The position numbers were made by a program, and so were the translations under genes. From assembly GCA_949130485.1 (NCBI GenBank), contig OX422204.1, positions 6,684,620-6,748,619 of the forward strand: a stretch of 64,000 bases of DNA. The letters are read 5' to 3'. Below the pieces are notes generated by a model that was given only the letters and a program-made list of their open reading frames with translations, had not been told where the DNA came from and made no database searches. Origin of the DNA: Agelas oroides. Lineage: Eukaryota; Porifera; Demospongiae; Agelasida; Agelasidae. Shown piece by piece: positions 1-58,856 of the stretch (position 1 is the first letter of the stretch; each line of letters starts with the position of its first letter).

Positions 1-47857
<47,857 letters not shown>

Positions 47858-48512
47858 CAAAACACTATTTTCTATCACACACACATTTTTATTTTCACTT
47901 TACAATATTGTCTAGTTTCACCAGTGCATTGGACTTATGAATTTGGACATTGGAACAATCTTATGATATGCATGGAACTTGTAAGCTTCAGTAGTTTCAG
48001 TTATATTCCTAGCACATTTTAGTCTTGATATACATGTACACCTTAGTTTGCTCTTTGCCACAGGTATTGTGTGCTTTTGTAATCCAAAGCTCACATGTAC
48101 AAATGTTGCTGCAAAACATTAGATATTTTATATAATTATTACTCAATTTCTTATGCTTGTATATAGTGGGTGGAAGAAGGTGGTAGTATACATAGTAACA
48201 ACATATGTGAACGCATCAAGTAGAGTTCAGACCATATATAGTCACATTTCAGCAAAACGTGTTTAGTAATAGTAATATGTGGAATTGGAAACGTGACTAA
48301 GGTTAATTATTTACTTAAATTGTTTACATGAAACGTGTCTCCTGCTGTTGGGGAGCAGCAAATTAGATAGCATATATCTAAGAGCGTGGCTCTAACTACA
48401 TAATTATGCTAAGGAAAAACTGGGAGCTATGTAGCTACATTAGAGAACATTTGCCCATGCCTTGAGCTATTTAGTATTCCTGGATTCTCGCACCCCCTGC
48501 TTTCATTGCAGT
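47858..48512. other. 3' flank of the giant gene
   Basis: AT-rich sequence with no coding pattern. It should contain the 3' UTR. I see no canonical AATAAA here. A splice-acceptor-like CTCTTTGCCACAG ends at 48063, but it has no clear partner donor. Confidence 0.5.
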
Positions 48513-49130
48513 ACTTCATCACTCACTGATTGCTTGCAGTGCTAGGTGTGTGTTTTGTCACTCACTGATTGCTTGCAGTGCTAGGGGTGTGTGCTTCATC
48601 ACTCACTGATTGCTTGCAGTGCTAGGGGTGTGCACTTCATCACTCGCTGATTGCTTGCAGTGCTAGGGGGTGTGCACTTCATCACTTGCTGATTGCTTGG
48701 ATTGCTTGGAGTGCTAGGGGTGTGCACTTCCTCACTCGCTGAATGCTTGCAGTGCTAGGGGTGTGCGTTTCGTCACTCGCTGATTGCTTGCAGTGCTAGG
48801 GGTGCGCGTTTCGTCACTTGCTGATTGCTTGCAGTGCTAGGGGTGTGCGTTTCGTCACTCGCTGATTGCTTGCAGTGCTAGGGGTGTGCGTTTCGTCACT
48901 CGCTGATTGCTTGCAGTGCTAGGGGTGCGCGTTTCGTCACTTGCTGATTGCTTGCAGTGCTAGGGGTGTGCGTTTCGTCACTCGCTGATTGCTTGCAGTG
49001 CTAGGGGTGTGCCCTTCATCACTCGCTGATTGCTTGCAGTGCTAGGGGGTGTGCACTTCATCACTCGATTGCTTGCAATGCTAGGGGGTGTGCGTTTCAT
49101 CACTCGCTGATTGCTTGCAGTGCTAGGTGT
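48513..49130. repeat. Tandem array, 41 bp unit, about 15 copies
   Basis: The unit core TGATTGCTTGCAGTGCTAGG recurs about every 41 bp, with changes between GTGTGC and GTGCGC, CTTCATC and TTTCGTC, and ACTCGC and ACTTGC. One copy near 48690-48715 has an internal partial duplication (GATTGCTTG twice). Non-coding minisatellite. Confidence 0.92.
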
Positions 49131-50009
49131 TGCATTAGCCCTGTACTCAGGTCATTTGTATGGGTACTGGCTAGCCCTGGTTCATACTTCTTTCCGCTCT
49201 TTTTACCATGTTACTATAGTAACCTACTAACACAATTACTATACAACAGATGGTTCACACTACTGATGTGACTGGGTGGTTTGTGTACATAACGGTTGGT
49301 TCCAAATACTTCCAGGTATAGAGTAAAGATAAGCTAACTACTAGATAATATAATATTGTGGTTTATAGAAACAATGAGGCTTTGTTTGTGTATAAACTAG
49401 TACTTAGCATGTAAACAGAGCCAGTTATGCAACCGGTAACACAAACAAGTTTTTCCAGTACATCTCCATTGTTTACCAACTATTGGGTGCATGACAGCTA
49501 GTAGCTGCTAACTGTAGCTAGCAGTTTGAAGTCCACTTTAACTGTTAGCTATCTGTTGCACAATATGGCTGTAGCCTTTGCTCCTCCCCCATTTGGTTTG
49601 TTTATCACTGTAAAGGGTAATACAAGAGGCAGTTAATCCTATAATTGTACTCCCCCTACATACAACAAACAACAAAACAAAACAAAGTACATATAGATAA
49701 AAACGAGGGAGGGCTGAGAGCAAGGCTAGTGGTAAGCAAATCTCCTACCACATAGCTACCACTATAAAAATTGCATATTTCGATTCTAGGAAGTTTGTCA
49801 AATCAAATATTAACAATCATGTTTCCTCATGCGGGTTTGCTTACAGATTGAGAGATGTAATTACGCTTCACATGCGCTTCTTTATGCTCATGCACCAGAA
49901 GAAGCCTCAGCAGCCACACCTGTATGACTGGTTTGGTGGTTGGAGTGATACATAAGTAAACTGGTTTATCAGTATTGTTTACAACAATACCAGAATCTGA
50001 GTTCACACA
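49131..50009. other. Intergenic, nothing recognised
   Basis: AT-rich unique-looking sequence with many TAGCTA-type words. No coding pattern, structured RNA or clear mobile element was seen on either strand. Confidence 0.4.
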
Positions 50010-50197
50010 TTTTGTAACTATCATTACACTGCACTGTGTTGTTCCTGGGCTCCCACCCCAGCCTCCCAGTGTAACACACTGAGAGATCACTATACAATAA
50101 GTGTAACACAGAGTAACACAGGGTGACACAGGGTGATCTTTTGTAACTATCATTACACTGGACTGTGTTGTTCCCGGGCTTCCACCCCAGCCTCCCG
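50010..50197. repeat. Direct duplication of 59 bp (50010-50068 and 50139-50197)
   Basis: Both copies run from TTTTGTAACTATCATTACAC to CCACCCCAGCCTCCC with a few substitutions. Between them lies a run of GTAACACAG/GTGACACAG words (about 50100-50135), itself a small degenerate tandem repeat. No coding sense. Confidence 0.85.
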
Positions 50198-50852
50198 GCA
50201 GGCTTTCCCTTGGTCACAGTTGCTACAGAAAAATGCTAACATCCAGTTACATTCCCCAGACAGAACAGCATTCACCCTTCAGGCTCATGCTGCTCTGTCT
50301 GGGAAATGTTACTAGTAGTGGAATCTCAATCAGTCACAAGATTTTGTAGACAAAACGTTCAAGGGCTCTGTAACCATGCCTGCATAACAGGTTTGGTGGT
50401 TAGTAGTTAGAGTACTAGACTAATACTCCTAGACCAACGTTAAAGATAAACCAGATAGATAAGTGTACATCATCCGCCCAGATGGTTTGCTCACATACAA
50501 ACTACATTTTACCAGATGTGCTTAAAGTTTATATGTAAACAGAGGTTGGGAAAAATCACTGTAAAATAAGATAACACAATCAAATAAATACTATTACAAA
50601 AACACAACTGATTGCCATGGTAAGAAAGAAAACATTCAGGGAGGTAGAAACATAAATAGGGTTGATTGATGTGAAACATAAATAAAGATTTGGGTTAATT
50701 GATATACTGTTAGATTATGAAAACAGACATTCCTAACCAGAGACGGTGGAATAATAAACTCGGAAAACAAACACTATCCAGGGAAGAGGGTGGACCAAAG
50801 CTCAAAGTGTACAATGACAGAGAATGTTAATGTCTGATGCAAATGTTCTCCA
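50198..50852. other. Intergenic; expected 3' UTR side of the minus-strand exon
   Basis: AT-rich with no coding pattern. The 3' UTR of the minus-strand gene should lie just below 50853, but no clear AATAAA was found on that strand. AATAAA-like words on the plus strand (about 50582 and 50680) could serve only a plus-strand transcript. Confidence 0.35.
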
Positions 50853-51067
50853 TCATGCCTTGGTGGCAGGCTTGGAACGAGAGGAAGTACCCGCCGCCAT
50901 CACCTTTCTCTTTACATACTTGTAATGCAGTAGTATCCCAATGCATGTTGCTGCCCCCACAAATGCAATAGCAAGTCCAAGGCCGGCCATACCGACTGTA
51001 AGCCATACGAATAACATTGACTCGACTGTTGCAGGCTGGTTTGTTGCATCTGCAGCAGTTGTAGGAC
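50853..51067 (-). CDS. Terminal exon of a minus-strand single-pass membrane protein (partial)
   Basis: On the minus strand a pyrimidine-rich tract and CCAACACAG acceptor precede an exon starting at 51067 in phase 1 and ending at TGA (50855-50853). It encodes 70 whole residues: a Thr/Ala-rich stalk (P-T-T-A-A-D-A-T-N-Q-P), a hydrophobic helix of about 25-28 residues (M-L-F-V-W-L-T-V-G-M-A-G to I-G-I-L-L-H-Y), then K-Y-V-K-R-K and a short Ser/Lys-rich tail. That is the usual end of a type I surface protein, with a basic stop-transfer signal on the inner face. Upstream exons should lie at higher coordinates; none could be recognised here. The ATG at 51116 lies in the intron and is not the start. 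The family cannot be named. Confidence 0.62.
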
Positions 51068-51266
51068 CTGTGTTGGCAAGAGTAGAGGATAATTGAATGT
51101 GTAAAATATGTTGCAATTTAACAGAAAACTATATATGAGTATGGTTACCTCTGCTACATAATTAGGATGGTTTTTCCTGACATCCCTATATTATGTGACA
51201 GTGCAGGATAAAAACCAAATATTGTTCTGTCGCATCTTTTGATTACATAACACGTTTGAAGAGCTG

Positions 51267-51596
51267 TACCGTAAATCGGGAAAATTTCACTGTTAAAAAA
51301 TTTCGTGGTTGAGACCAACCACGAAAATTTAACACGCGAAAAAACAAAAACAAACTTACATGGCAATAATCAATGAATAAGTGTACGCGGGAGTCCACAC
51401 CCCCCGAGGTAAGAGTCCAATTGATGACTACAGCCAGTGATACCTGGCTCTCCCGATACCTGGTAGTAGACTAAACGCCAGGAATGCTCCAGGCACTTGT
51501 CCATATTGTAACCGTCAACCGTTAAAAAAACTTTGTGGATCGAACGAAATTGCGACATGAATTATTTTTAACGTGAAAATTTCCCAATCTACAGTA
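51267..51596. mobile_element. MITE family A, copy 1 (330 bp)
   Basis: TA-flanked ends carry imperfect terminal inverted repeats: CCGTAAATCGGGAAAATTT on the left, and the complement of GAAAATTTCCCAATCTACAG on the right. Sub-terminal TTTCGTGG/CCACGAAAATTT segments form a second inverted pair. A second copy lies at 63034-63377 in the same orientation. There is no transposase. The TA duplication suggests mobilisation by a Tc1/mariner-like enzyme (inference). Confidence 0.8.
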
Positions 51597-51599
51597 TCT

Positions 51600-51702
51600 C
51601 TGAACTTCTATTAAGGGTAGTGCTCATATGTGCTTCATAGATGCATAAATATCAGATGTGTCTACAAAGCACACATTGGTGCTACCCTTAGCAGAAGCTC
51701 AG
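51600..51702. mobile_element. Foldback element C, short copy (103 bp)
   Basis: The left arm starts CTGAACTTCTATTAAGGGTAG, and the right arm ends GCTACCCTTAGCAGAAGCTCAG. They pair over about 36 bases with mismatches, leaving a loop of about 30 bases. It starts three bases after the end of MITE A copy 1. A related, longer element is at 58857-59045. Confidence 0.75.
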
Positions 51703-51873
51703 CAATGCAATACTTTGAATGCAGTGATGAGCTCAATTTTTATCCGGAACTGCCACATATAGCTTTAGCTATGCAAGGCAAAAGTACTTTGCAGGATTCA
51801 GCTGAAAAACCACCACTTTCAGTATAACTGTACCATTGGTGAGATTTTTTGTTATATTTTAGTTTGTATTCTA

Positions 51874-52096
51874 GTCAATAACAAAAAACCATAGCTCCAT
51901 TCCACTTTTGACTTACTGATTAATATAGGAGCAAGGAAACTATTAGTGTCAATAGCAAAAAGTCATAGCTCCATTCCACTTTTGATTTTTACTGATTAGT
52001 ATAGGAGCAAGGAACTATTAGTGTCAATAGCAAAAAGTCATAGCTCCATTCCACTTTTGACTTACTGATTAATACAGGAGCAAGGAACTATTAGTG
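51874..52096. repeat. Tandem repeat, about 74 bp, 3 copies
   Basis: Units start near 51874, 51949 and 52023 and share CATAGCTCCATTCCACTTTT and AGGAGCAAGGAA. Small indels separate the copies. Non-coding. Confidence 0.9.
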
Positions 52097-52146
52097 AGAA
52101 ACAAACTAATTAGTGTGGGAAGACAAAGTTTTGCCTGAGAGTTAAT

Positions 52147-53292
52147 TTTCAGACTCAGACACTGTTTTAGTGTACACGACATGTACTAAAGGGTTAACAC
52201 AGAACAATTTCAGACTCAGACACTGCTGTAGTGTACACGACATGTACTAAAGGGTTAACACAGAACAATTTCAGACTCAGACACTGCTGTAGTGTACACG
52301 ACATGTACTAAAGGGTTAACACAGAACAATTTCAGACTCAGACACTGTTTTAGTGTACACGACATGTACTAAAGGGTTAACACAGAACAATTTCAGACTC
52401 AGACACTGTTTTAGTGTACACGACATGTACTAAAGGGTTAACACAGAACAATTTCAGACTCAGACACTGTTTTAGTGTACACGACATGTACTAAAGGGTT
52501 AACACAGAACAATTTCAGACTCAGACACTGTTTTAGTGTACACGACATGTACTAAAGGGTTAACACAGAACAATTTCAGACTCAGACACTGCTGTAGTGT
52601 ACACGACATGTACTAAAGGGTTAACACAGAACAATTTCAGACTCAGACACTGTTTTAGTGTACACGACATGTACTAAAGGGTTAACACAGAACAATTTCA
52701 GACTCAGACACTGTTTTAGTGTACACGACATGTACTAAAGGGTTAACACAGAACAATTTCAGACTCAGACACTGTTTTAGTGTACACGACATGTACTAAA
52801 GGGTTAACACAGAACAATTTCAGACTCAGACACTGCTGTAGTGTACACGACATGTACTAAAGGGTTAACACAGAACAATTTCAGACTCAGACACTGTTTT
52901 AGTGTACACGACATGTACTAAAGGGTTAACACAGAACAATTTCAGACTCAGACACTGTTTTAGTGTACACGACATGTACTAAAGGGTTAACACAGAACAA
53001 TTTCAGACTCAGACACTGTTTTAGTGTACACGACATGTACTAAAGGGTTAACACAGAACAATTTCAGACTCAGACACTGTTTTAGTGTACACGACATGTA
53101 CTAAAGGGTTAACACAGAACAATTTCAGACTCAGACACTGCTGTAGTGTACACGACATGTACTAAAGGGTTAACACAGAACAATTTCAGACTCAGACACT
53201 GTTTTAGTGTACACGACATGTACTAAAGGGTTAACACAGAACAATTTCAGACTCAGACACTGTTTTAGTGTACACCGACATGTACTAAAGGG
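52147..53292. repeat. Tandem array, 61 bp unit, about 19 copies
   Basis: The units are nearly identical, with core TTTCAGACTCAGACACTG and TACACGACATGTACTAAAGG. Two variants occur, ACTGTTTTAG and ACTGCTGTAG. The second variant is found in copies 2, 3, 8, 12 and 17 by my count. The last copy has one extra C (TACACCGACATG). The 61 bp period is not a multiple of three, and no coding role is apparent. Confidence 0.95.
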
Positions 53293-53358
53293 CAAAATAA
53301 AATATTCAACACAGAACAATTTCACCACACTTGGTACGTACTACAGACCTCGGCAACC

Positions 53359-53400
53359 TATGGCAACTCGGACTAACATATCCCCTGGATATGAAGAGGG
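53359..53400. repeat. Inverted unit bordering the 57/54 bp array
   Basis: CTAACATATCCCCTGGATAT with its flank is the reverse complement of the body of the array unit that starts about 70 bp downstream. The array is thus bordered by one copy in opposite orientation. Confidence 0.82.
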
Positions 53401-53442
53401 AGATTTTAAAATTCACTTATTCTTGGATATGTTTTACTGAGA

Positions 53443-53851
53443 AGTTTTAGTTGCATACTCCATGGTCTTTTTATCCTCTTCATATCCAGGGGATATGTTA
53501 GTTTTAGTTGCATACTCCATGGTCTTTTTATCCTCTTCATATCCAGGGGATATGTTAGTTTTAGTTGCATACTCCATGGTCTTTTTATCCTCTTCATATC
53601 CAGGGGATATGTTAGTTTTAGTTGCATACTCCATGGTCTTTTTATCTTCATATCCAGGGGATATGTTAGTTTTAGTTGCATACTCCATGGTCTTTTTATC
53701 TTCATATCCAGGGGATATGTTAGTTTTAGTTGCATACTCCATGGTCTTTTTATCTTCATATCCAGGGGATATGTTAGTTTTAGTTGCATACTCCATGGTC
53801 TTTTTATCTTCATATCCAGGGGATATGTTAGTTTTAGTTGCATACTCCATG
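53443..53851. repeat. Tandem array, three 57 bp and four 54 bp units
   Basis: Unit starts (CATGG) are at 53461, 53518, 53575, 53632, 53686, 53740 and 53794. The first three units contain TTATCCTCTTCATATCC and the later four TTATCTTCATATCC, a 3-base difference. Each unit holds the palindrome CATATCC-AGG-GGATATG. Because both lengths are multiples of three, several frames stay open on both strands. On the minus strand one frame repeats an 18/19-residue peptide (T-K-T-N-I-S-P-G-Y-E). There is no other support for coding. Confidence 0.92.
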
Positions 53852-54162
53852 AAAATTTCCCTTGTAAAATTTTCAGAATGCTGCTACCAGTTTACAGTAT
53901 GTCATATGTCACAATTGGGTACATGAATCTAATATGTGCATGAACAATCAAAAAAGGCAGGACAAAGTCACCCACCATGCAGGATGCATTTCGGCCATTA
54001 CCAGCTGTACTTGAGTGACTGGGAGATGGGGACTGCTATCCCATGCAGTCGTGCACGAGTACACTTAAATATCATGACATATTCATTAAGTTAAAACCCT
54101 TTGGGTCCTAAAATTACTTACATTTAAAGGGTTAACCTATGATGTTGGTAAAGGTCTAAGGC
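53852..54162. other. Intergenic, nothing recognised
   Basis: No coding pattern, repeat or structured element was recognised on either strand. Confidence 0.35.
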
Positions 54163-54256
54163 AGCACTCTAGCTGCTACTTCAAAGATGTAGGACCTCCA
54201 CAACAAAGTAGCACTCTAGCTGCTACTTCAAAGATGTAGGACCTCCACAACAAAGC
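54163..54256. repeat. 47 bp tandem duplication
   Basis: AGCACTCTAGCTGCTACTTC followed by AAAGATGTAGGACCTCC and an ACAAAG end occurs twice, at 54163 and 54210, essentially identical. This implies a recent duplication. Confidence 0.9.
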
Positions 54257-54506
54257 CAAATCACTTTCAAAGGTGAAGCCATCCGCTTGAATATCCAATA
54301 GCCAATTCTTGAACATCAAAGAACCACAAAACTTCCTGTGGCAAACCAGGATACCCAAGTTGAGTAACACACACTTCTCTTTCCTCCCCTGCCCTGCCAC
54401 ACAGCAGAGGAAAGAGACATGACCTTACTCCATAAACATTTTGAGATTATAACTTTCAAATGGCTAAAGGGGGAAGGCGTAGTTCTTTGCAGCTAGCTTG
54501 TCTACA

Positions 54507-54606
54507 ATGGTGAAAAAGAGCGAAGAGAATAGCGAGTGGATTGATACGAGGGCAAACCTAGCCCACTGGATCCTCGGGGAATCAAAAAACAAAAATGAAC
54601 ATACAG
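54507..54606 (+). CDS. Possible 5' coding exon (low confidence)
   Basis: An ATG in a good context (ACAATGG) opens 33 codons plus one base, rich in Lys, Glu and Asn (M-V-K-K-S-E-E-N-S-E-W-I-D-T-R). It is followed by a strong donor, ACAG|GTAAGG. I could not identify a following exon, and the flanks contain elements that look repetitive. It may be the first exon of an unseen gene, an exon fragment carried by a repeat, or chance. Confidence 0.22.
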
Positions 54607-54724
54607 GTAAGGTGTGTAGCCTTGAATTCAGACATTTTCTCACAGCAAGAGGAAACAGCCTGGGTTCAAACAAAGGTTTCTTCGAATAGACATCACCCTT
54701 GAAATGTCGCCACACAATCAGGAG

Positions 54725-55062
54725 CTCTGAGCAAAATAAACGCTGCCCTCAAATAGTAGCCGCGGCTACTATACGTGGTACATGCACACTATGTGAATAA
54801 TATTCGATGACAGTGACCGGGCTAGCACTAAGCTGTTCATGCGGTATGACTCATTTCCATGGCTGACAGCAGAACTGAGAGGCTGCACGTACTACTGACA
54901 GTGTCTAACAGTCGTCACTATATCGCTTGTGCATACCTTATTCAGCCGTTGTTGATGTCAGTGGGCTTTCTAAAGAAATAAACACCGCTCTCAAATAGTA
55001 GCCGCACAGAAACGTGCAGCAAAAAAATAGTAGCTGCGGCATCTGATTGAAAAAATACGGTA
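54725..55062. repeat. Dispersed-repeat-like stretch with two related 35 bp words
   Basis: AAATAAACGCTGCCCTCAAA plus TAGTAGCCGC near 54733-54770 recurs as AAATAAACACCGCTCTCAAA plus TAGTAGCCGC near 54977-55010. The first is followed by the palindrome AGTAGCCGCGGCTACT. It looks like part of a dispersed element rather than a gene. Confidence 0.5.
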
Positions 55063-55278
55063 CCTGCTTTATAGTATGTAGCTAGCAGCTTGTATTTCTA
55101 GACTAGAATGATTTTATTGAAGGGTCATGATATCTCAGTCAAATTTCATGTCAAGCATAGAAATTTATCCTCCTTGGGTAGTGGTCATTTACACATTGGT
55201 GCCAGACTATTGGCACCAATAATGCAAGCCCCCCTATCACCAAGAGAGGGATATAACTATTATAATAACTATTGTTAT

Positions 55279-55503
55279 CAAGAGCGCAAAGAACGGGCGG
55301 CTTGAGTAAGAGCATGTAGCTCCAAAAGAAGCTCGCAGTCCAGTCAAGATTATTGAACCGTACTAAAAATAGAACACCAGGACACATGCTTAGCAACAAT
55401 GGCTTATGTCTACGCAGCATGCGCAGGTGGTAAATTCCGACCGGTTTCAAATTTTACGGAGTTACACGCTCTTACTCTAGCCACCCGTTCTTATGCCCTC
55501 TTG
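55279..55503. mobile_element. MITE family B, copy 1 (225 bp)
   Basis: Terminal inverted repeats of about 44 bases run CAAGAGCGCAAAGAACGGGC inward on the left and end GTTCTTATGCCCTCTTG on the right. The interior matches 59384-59635 in inverted orientation. There is no coding capacity beyond short chance frames. Confidence 0.82.
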
Positions 55504-56274
55504 CTGTTATATAACCTGTTACCTAGGCAAACTATGGTATATGTTACCAAGGTAACCATTCATTCAACCTGTTACCTAGCCAACACTGATACGGAAGAAG
55601 AGTAACAATCTACTATGTTGTCTAGGTAGTACGTTCATATTTACACACAGGCCTGAGAAAGGGGTGTTAGATCTTGAGTTGCCAGGTTACCACATACACT
55701 ACATTCATGGAGGTGGGAAGATATTTATCTGTGTGACAGAAGTGTTAAGTAGATAAACACCCTTCTAGCTCCTCCTTAATTGAATCCAACGGCTGGAGCT
55801 TGGAGTTCCAGTTCCAGATTTTATCTCAAAGGGCAGTTACTCTTAGCTTCCGCCCTATAGGCCCTCTTCTCTCAGTACTCCCATTTCACAGTACACAGAA
55901 GCAGATGTAGTCTCGTCCCCAGACCCCACCCTCTCACGAGGAGAAACGGTCTGGTGAACCAAGTCGAATTCTTGGGTTAGTGCATGCTTTGCGACAATAT
56001 GTAACCTAGCAACGATCAAAAAATTTTGTGCTAAACCTGCTCAAAAAAGGTACGGATACTCGAATAGAGATGAACATGTTGTAAGGGAAGTGCTACGTAA
56101 TAATTACCAATCTCGTAATCTGATTGGTCCTTACCATGCACTTTTGGGGAATAAGCCCAAGGAATTCGACCCTAGCTATACGCTCCCCTCCCCTATCCCA
56201 TACACATTCACCTCACATCCCCATTTTTGTCACTCTTCTGTGTATTATTGTGAACTCAATTAAAACTGAGGAAG
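55504..56274. other. Intergenic, nothing firm
   Basis: Short degenerate direct words (CCTGTTACCTAG at about 55517 and 55570) and a weak inverted pair (CCCAGACC and GGTCTGG near 55918-55954) are present. No gene is recognised. Confidence 0.35.
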
Positions 56275-57776
56275 GACACTCCCAACTCCTTGCTGCACAC
56301 TTGAGGGGCCTGGGAACTAACCCAAGTTGGTCAACCTAGCGGATGGGACACTCCCAACTCCTTGCTGCACACTTGAGGGGCCTGGGAACTAACCCAAGTT
56401 GGTCAACCTAGCGGATGGGACACTCCCAACTCCTTGCTGCACACTTGAGGGGCCTGGGAACTAACCCAAGTTGGTCAACCTAGCGGATGGGACACTCCCA
56501 ACTCCTTGCTGCACACTTGAGGGGCCTGGGAACTAACCCAAGTTGGTCAACCTAGCGGATGGGACACTCCCAACTCCTTGCTGCACACTTGAGGGGCCTG
56601 GGAACTAACCCAAGTTGGTCAACCTAGCGGATGGGACACTCCCAACTCCTTGCTGCACACTTGAGGGGCCTGGGAACTAACCCAAGTTGGTCAACCTAGC
56701 GGATGGGACACTCCCAACTCCTTGCTGCACACTTGAGGGGCCTGGGAACTAACCCAAGTTGGTCAACCTAGCGGATGGGACACTCCCAACTCCTTGCTGC
56801 ACACTTGAGGGGCCTGGGAACTAACCCAAGTTGGTCAACCTAGCGGATGGGACACTCCCAACTCCTTGCTGCACACTTGAGGGGCCTGGGAACTAACCCA
56901 AGTTGGTCAACCTAGCGGATGGGACACTCCCAACTCCTTGCTGCACACTTGAGGGGCCTGGGAACTAACCCAAGTTGGTCAACCTAGCGGATGGGACACT
57001 CCCAACTCCTTGCTGCACACTTGAGGGGCCTGGGAACTAACCCAAGTTGGTCAACCTAGCGGATGGGACACTCCCAACTCCTTGCTGCACACTTGAGGGG
57101 CCTGGGAACTAACCCAAGTTGGTCAACCTAGCGGATGGGACACTCCCAACTCCTTGCTGCACACTTGAAGAGCCTGGGAACTAACCCAAGTTGGTCAACC
57201 TAGCGGATGGACACTCCCAACTCCTTGCTGCACACTTGAGGGGCCTGGGAACTAACCCAAGTTGGTCAACCTAGCGGATGGGACACTCCCAACTCCTTGC
57301 TGCACACTTGAGGGGCCTGGGAACTAACCCAAGTTGGTCAACCTAGCGGATGGACACTCCCAACTCCTTGCTGCACACTTGAAGAGCCTGGGAACTAACC
57401 CAAGTTGGTCAACCTAGCGGATGGGACACTCCCAACTCCTTGCTGCACACTTGAGGGGCCTGGGAACTAACCCAAGTTGGTCAACCTAGCGGATGGGACA
57501 CTCCCAACTCCTTGCTGCACACTTGAGGGGCCTGGGAACTAACCCAAGTTGGTCAACCTAGCGGATGGACACTCCCAACTCCTTGCTGCACACTTGAGGG
57601 GCCTGGGAACTAACCCAAGTTGGTCAACCTAGCGGATGGGACACTCCCAACTCCTTGCTGCACACTTGAGGGGCCTGGGAACTAACCCAAGTTGGTCAAC
57701 CTAGCGGATGGGACACTCCCAACTCCTTGCTGCACACTTGAGGGGCCTGGGAACTAACCCAAGTTGGTCAACCTAG
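56275..57776. repeat. Tandem array, 72 bp unit, 21 copies
   Basis: The unit begins GACACTCCCAACTCCTTGCT and ends AAGTTGGTCAACCTAGCGGA. The first 13 copies are at an exact 72 bp spacing and nearly identical. Later copies include three 71 bp versions (one G lost in GATGGGAC) and copies with GAAGAGCC in place of GAGGGGCC. The 71 bp change and the GAAGAGCC change recur together in blocks, which suggests segmental copying. Non-coding satellite. Confidence 0.96.
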
Positions 57777-58657
57777 TGCACGGGACACCTGTGAGAATAC
57801 TACAGTTCCTTTTACACTGAAACCATGGCAACAGCTGTTAAGTACACACAGTTATTTTAAGAAACTTTATTCATTTGTGTTGAGGACACAATTTGTCCAC
57901 CTCTCAAGTCCATTGTTCCAGTCTCTTTGCTGGACAGTTGTCAACATATGTTCCTGGTTGTAATGGAACTCACTTGGCTTTGAGCTATCTCACCGACCAG
58001 ACCACAAAGGCATGGACATGGAGAGTGTGTGGTACTGGCTAGACAGTTCTCTAGAGACCACAAAAGCAGGTGCATTGGGTGGTTTCAATGTGCCTATTAC
58101 CCACAAGCAAAGTGCACAGAATACTATTACCAGCAGGAAGCTCAGTCATATATTTCACATAGAGAACTAGTGAGATGACTCATCATCATGGGGCGAGCCT
58201 GAGCGAGCAGCAAACTGCTGATTTACTAATTTGTCACTGTCTACTGTTACATGAGTGTAATAGGCCAAACTTGGTGACGCATAAGCAGGTAAGCCTTCAC
58301 AGACGCTGCACTCTGGCATTAGCCCTTCACCTACTGAGTGCACGAGCTCGATCTTTCAAATTTAATGCACTCACTTAAAATTTACGGTATATGGCCACAA
58401 GCACAAGCATAATTATATATATATATATACACACACAGATGTGTGCAATGCAGTCTTGCTAGTGTGGGGGTCGTCAGGCTTGCCCCAATTACTACCTGTG
58501 CTTACATCTTGCTGTTGTCTGGAAACAAAGACACGTTTACTGTTATAAGACAAAGAAGAAAGTGAAAGACCGTCGCCCAGACAACACATACTGAGTGGCT
58601 GCCAAGTGTGTGACTTGAGTAGGCACCTGTCCAGTGCATGGAGAATACTGTTGGGAC
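57777..58657. other. Intergenic; possible minus-strand 3' end
   Basis: On the minus strand AATAAA is present (57871-57866). Just upstream of it a short open stretch (T-T-V-Q-Q-R-D-W-N-N-G-L) runs into a TAA at that signal. This might be the 3' end of a transcript or a degraded repeat; I cannot decide. A short TA/CA microsatellite lies at about 58412-58436. Confidence 0.25.
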
Positions 58658-58730
58658 CGGTAGTTGTCTAATGGTTATAACTCAGTGGTCAGAAGCTTAA
58701 ATCAGGTACCCTGGGTTGGATTCCCGGCAG
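58658..58730 (+). repeat. tRNA-derived SINE fragment (candidate)
   Basis: TAGTTGTCTAATGGTTATAA resembles a tRNA A box/D arm. GGGTTGGATTCCCGG about 45 bases on resembles the B box and T arm, with C changed to G. No matching acceptor stem is seen, so a functional tRNA is unlikely. Confidence 0.45.
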
Positions 58731-58856
58731 CTGTCGACTTACATGTCATATCTTGGATGGTTTTAGTTGATATTGGTGACTAAGCACTGGCTAGGCCTAA
58801 CTCTACGATTGTTCTTGTTCGTAAGTAGTAAATGTGGCAGTCCTGTGTAGATTCCG

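Noticed and set aside
48064-48122. Additional 3' exon of the giant gene after the acceptor at 48063
   Set aside because: The acceptor looks fair and phase 1 reads 18 codons to a stop, but no convincing donor exists near the end of exon 3 and the peptide has no anchor or domain.
50388-50440. A third tRNA-like SINE (GGTTAGTAGTTAGAGTACTA)
   Set aside because: Only the A-box-like part is recognisable. No B box follows at the right distance.
51154-51366. Minus-strand frame as an upstream exon of the membrane-anchor gene
   Set aside because: It lies largely within MITE A, including its terminal repeat, and has no suitable donor.
54176-54400. Minus-strand frame of 74 codons beginning M-A-G-Q-G-R-K
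   Set aside because: It spans the 47 bp duplication and shows no domain or splice context. Probably repeat-derived.
48513-57776. CRISPR array
   Set aside because: The direct repeats are contiguous with no unique spacers, and the genome is eukaryotic.
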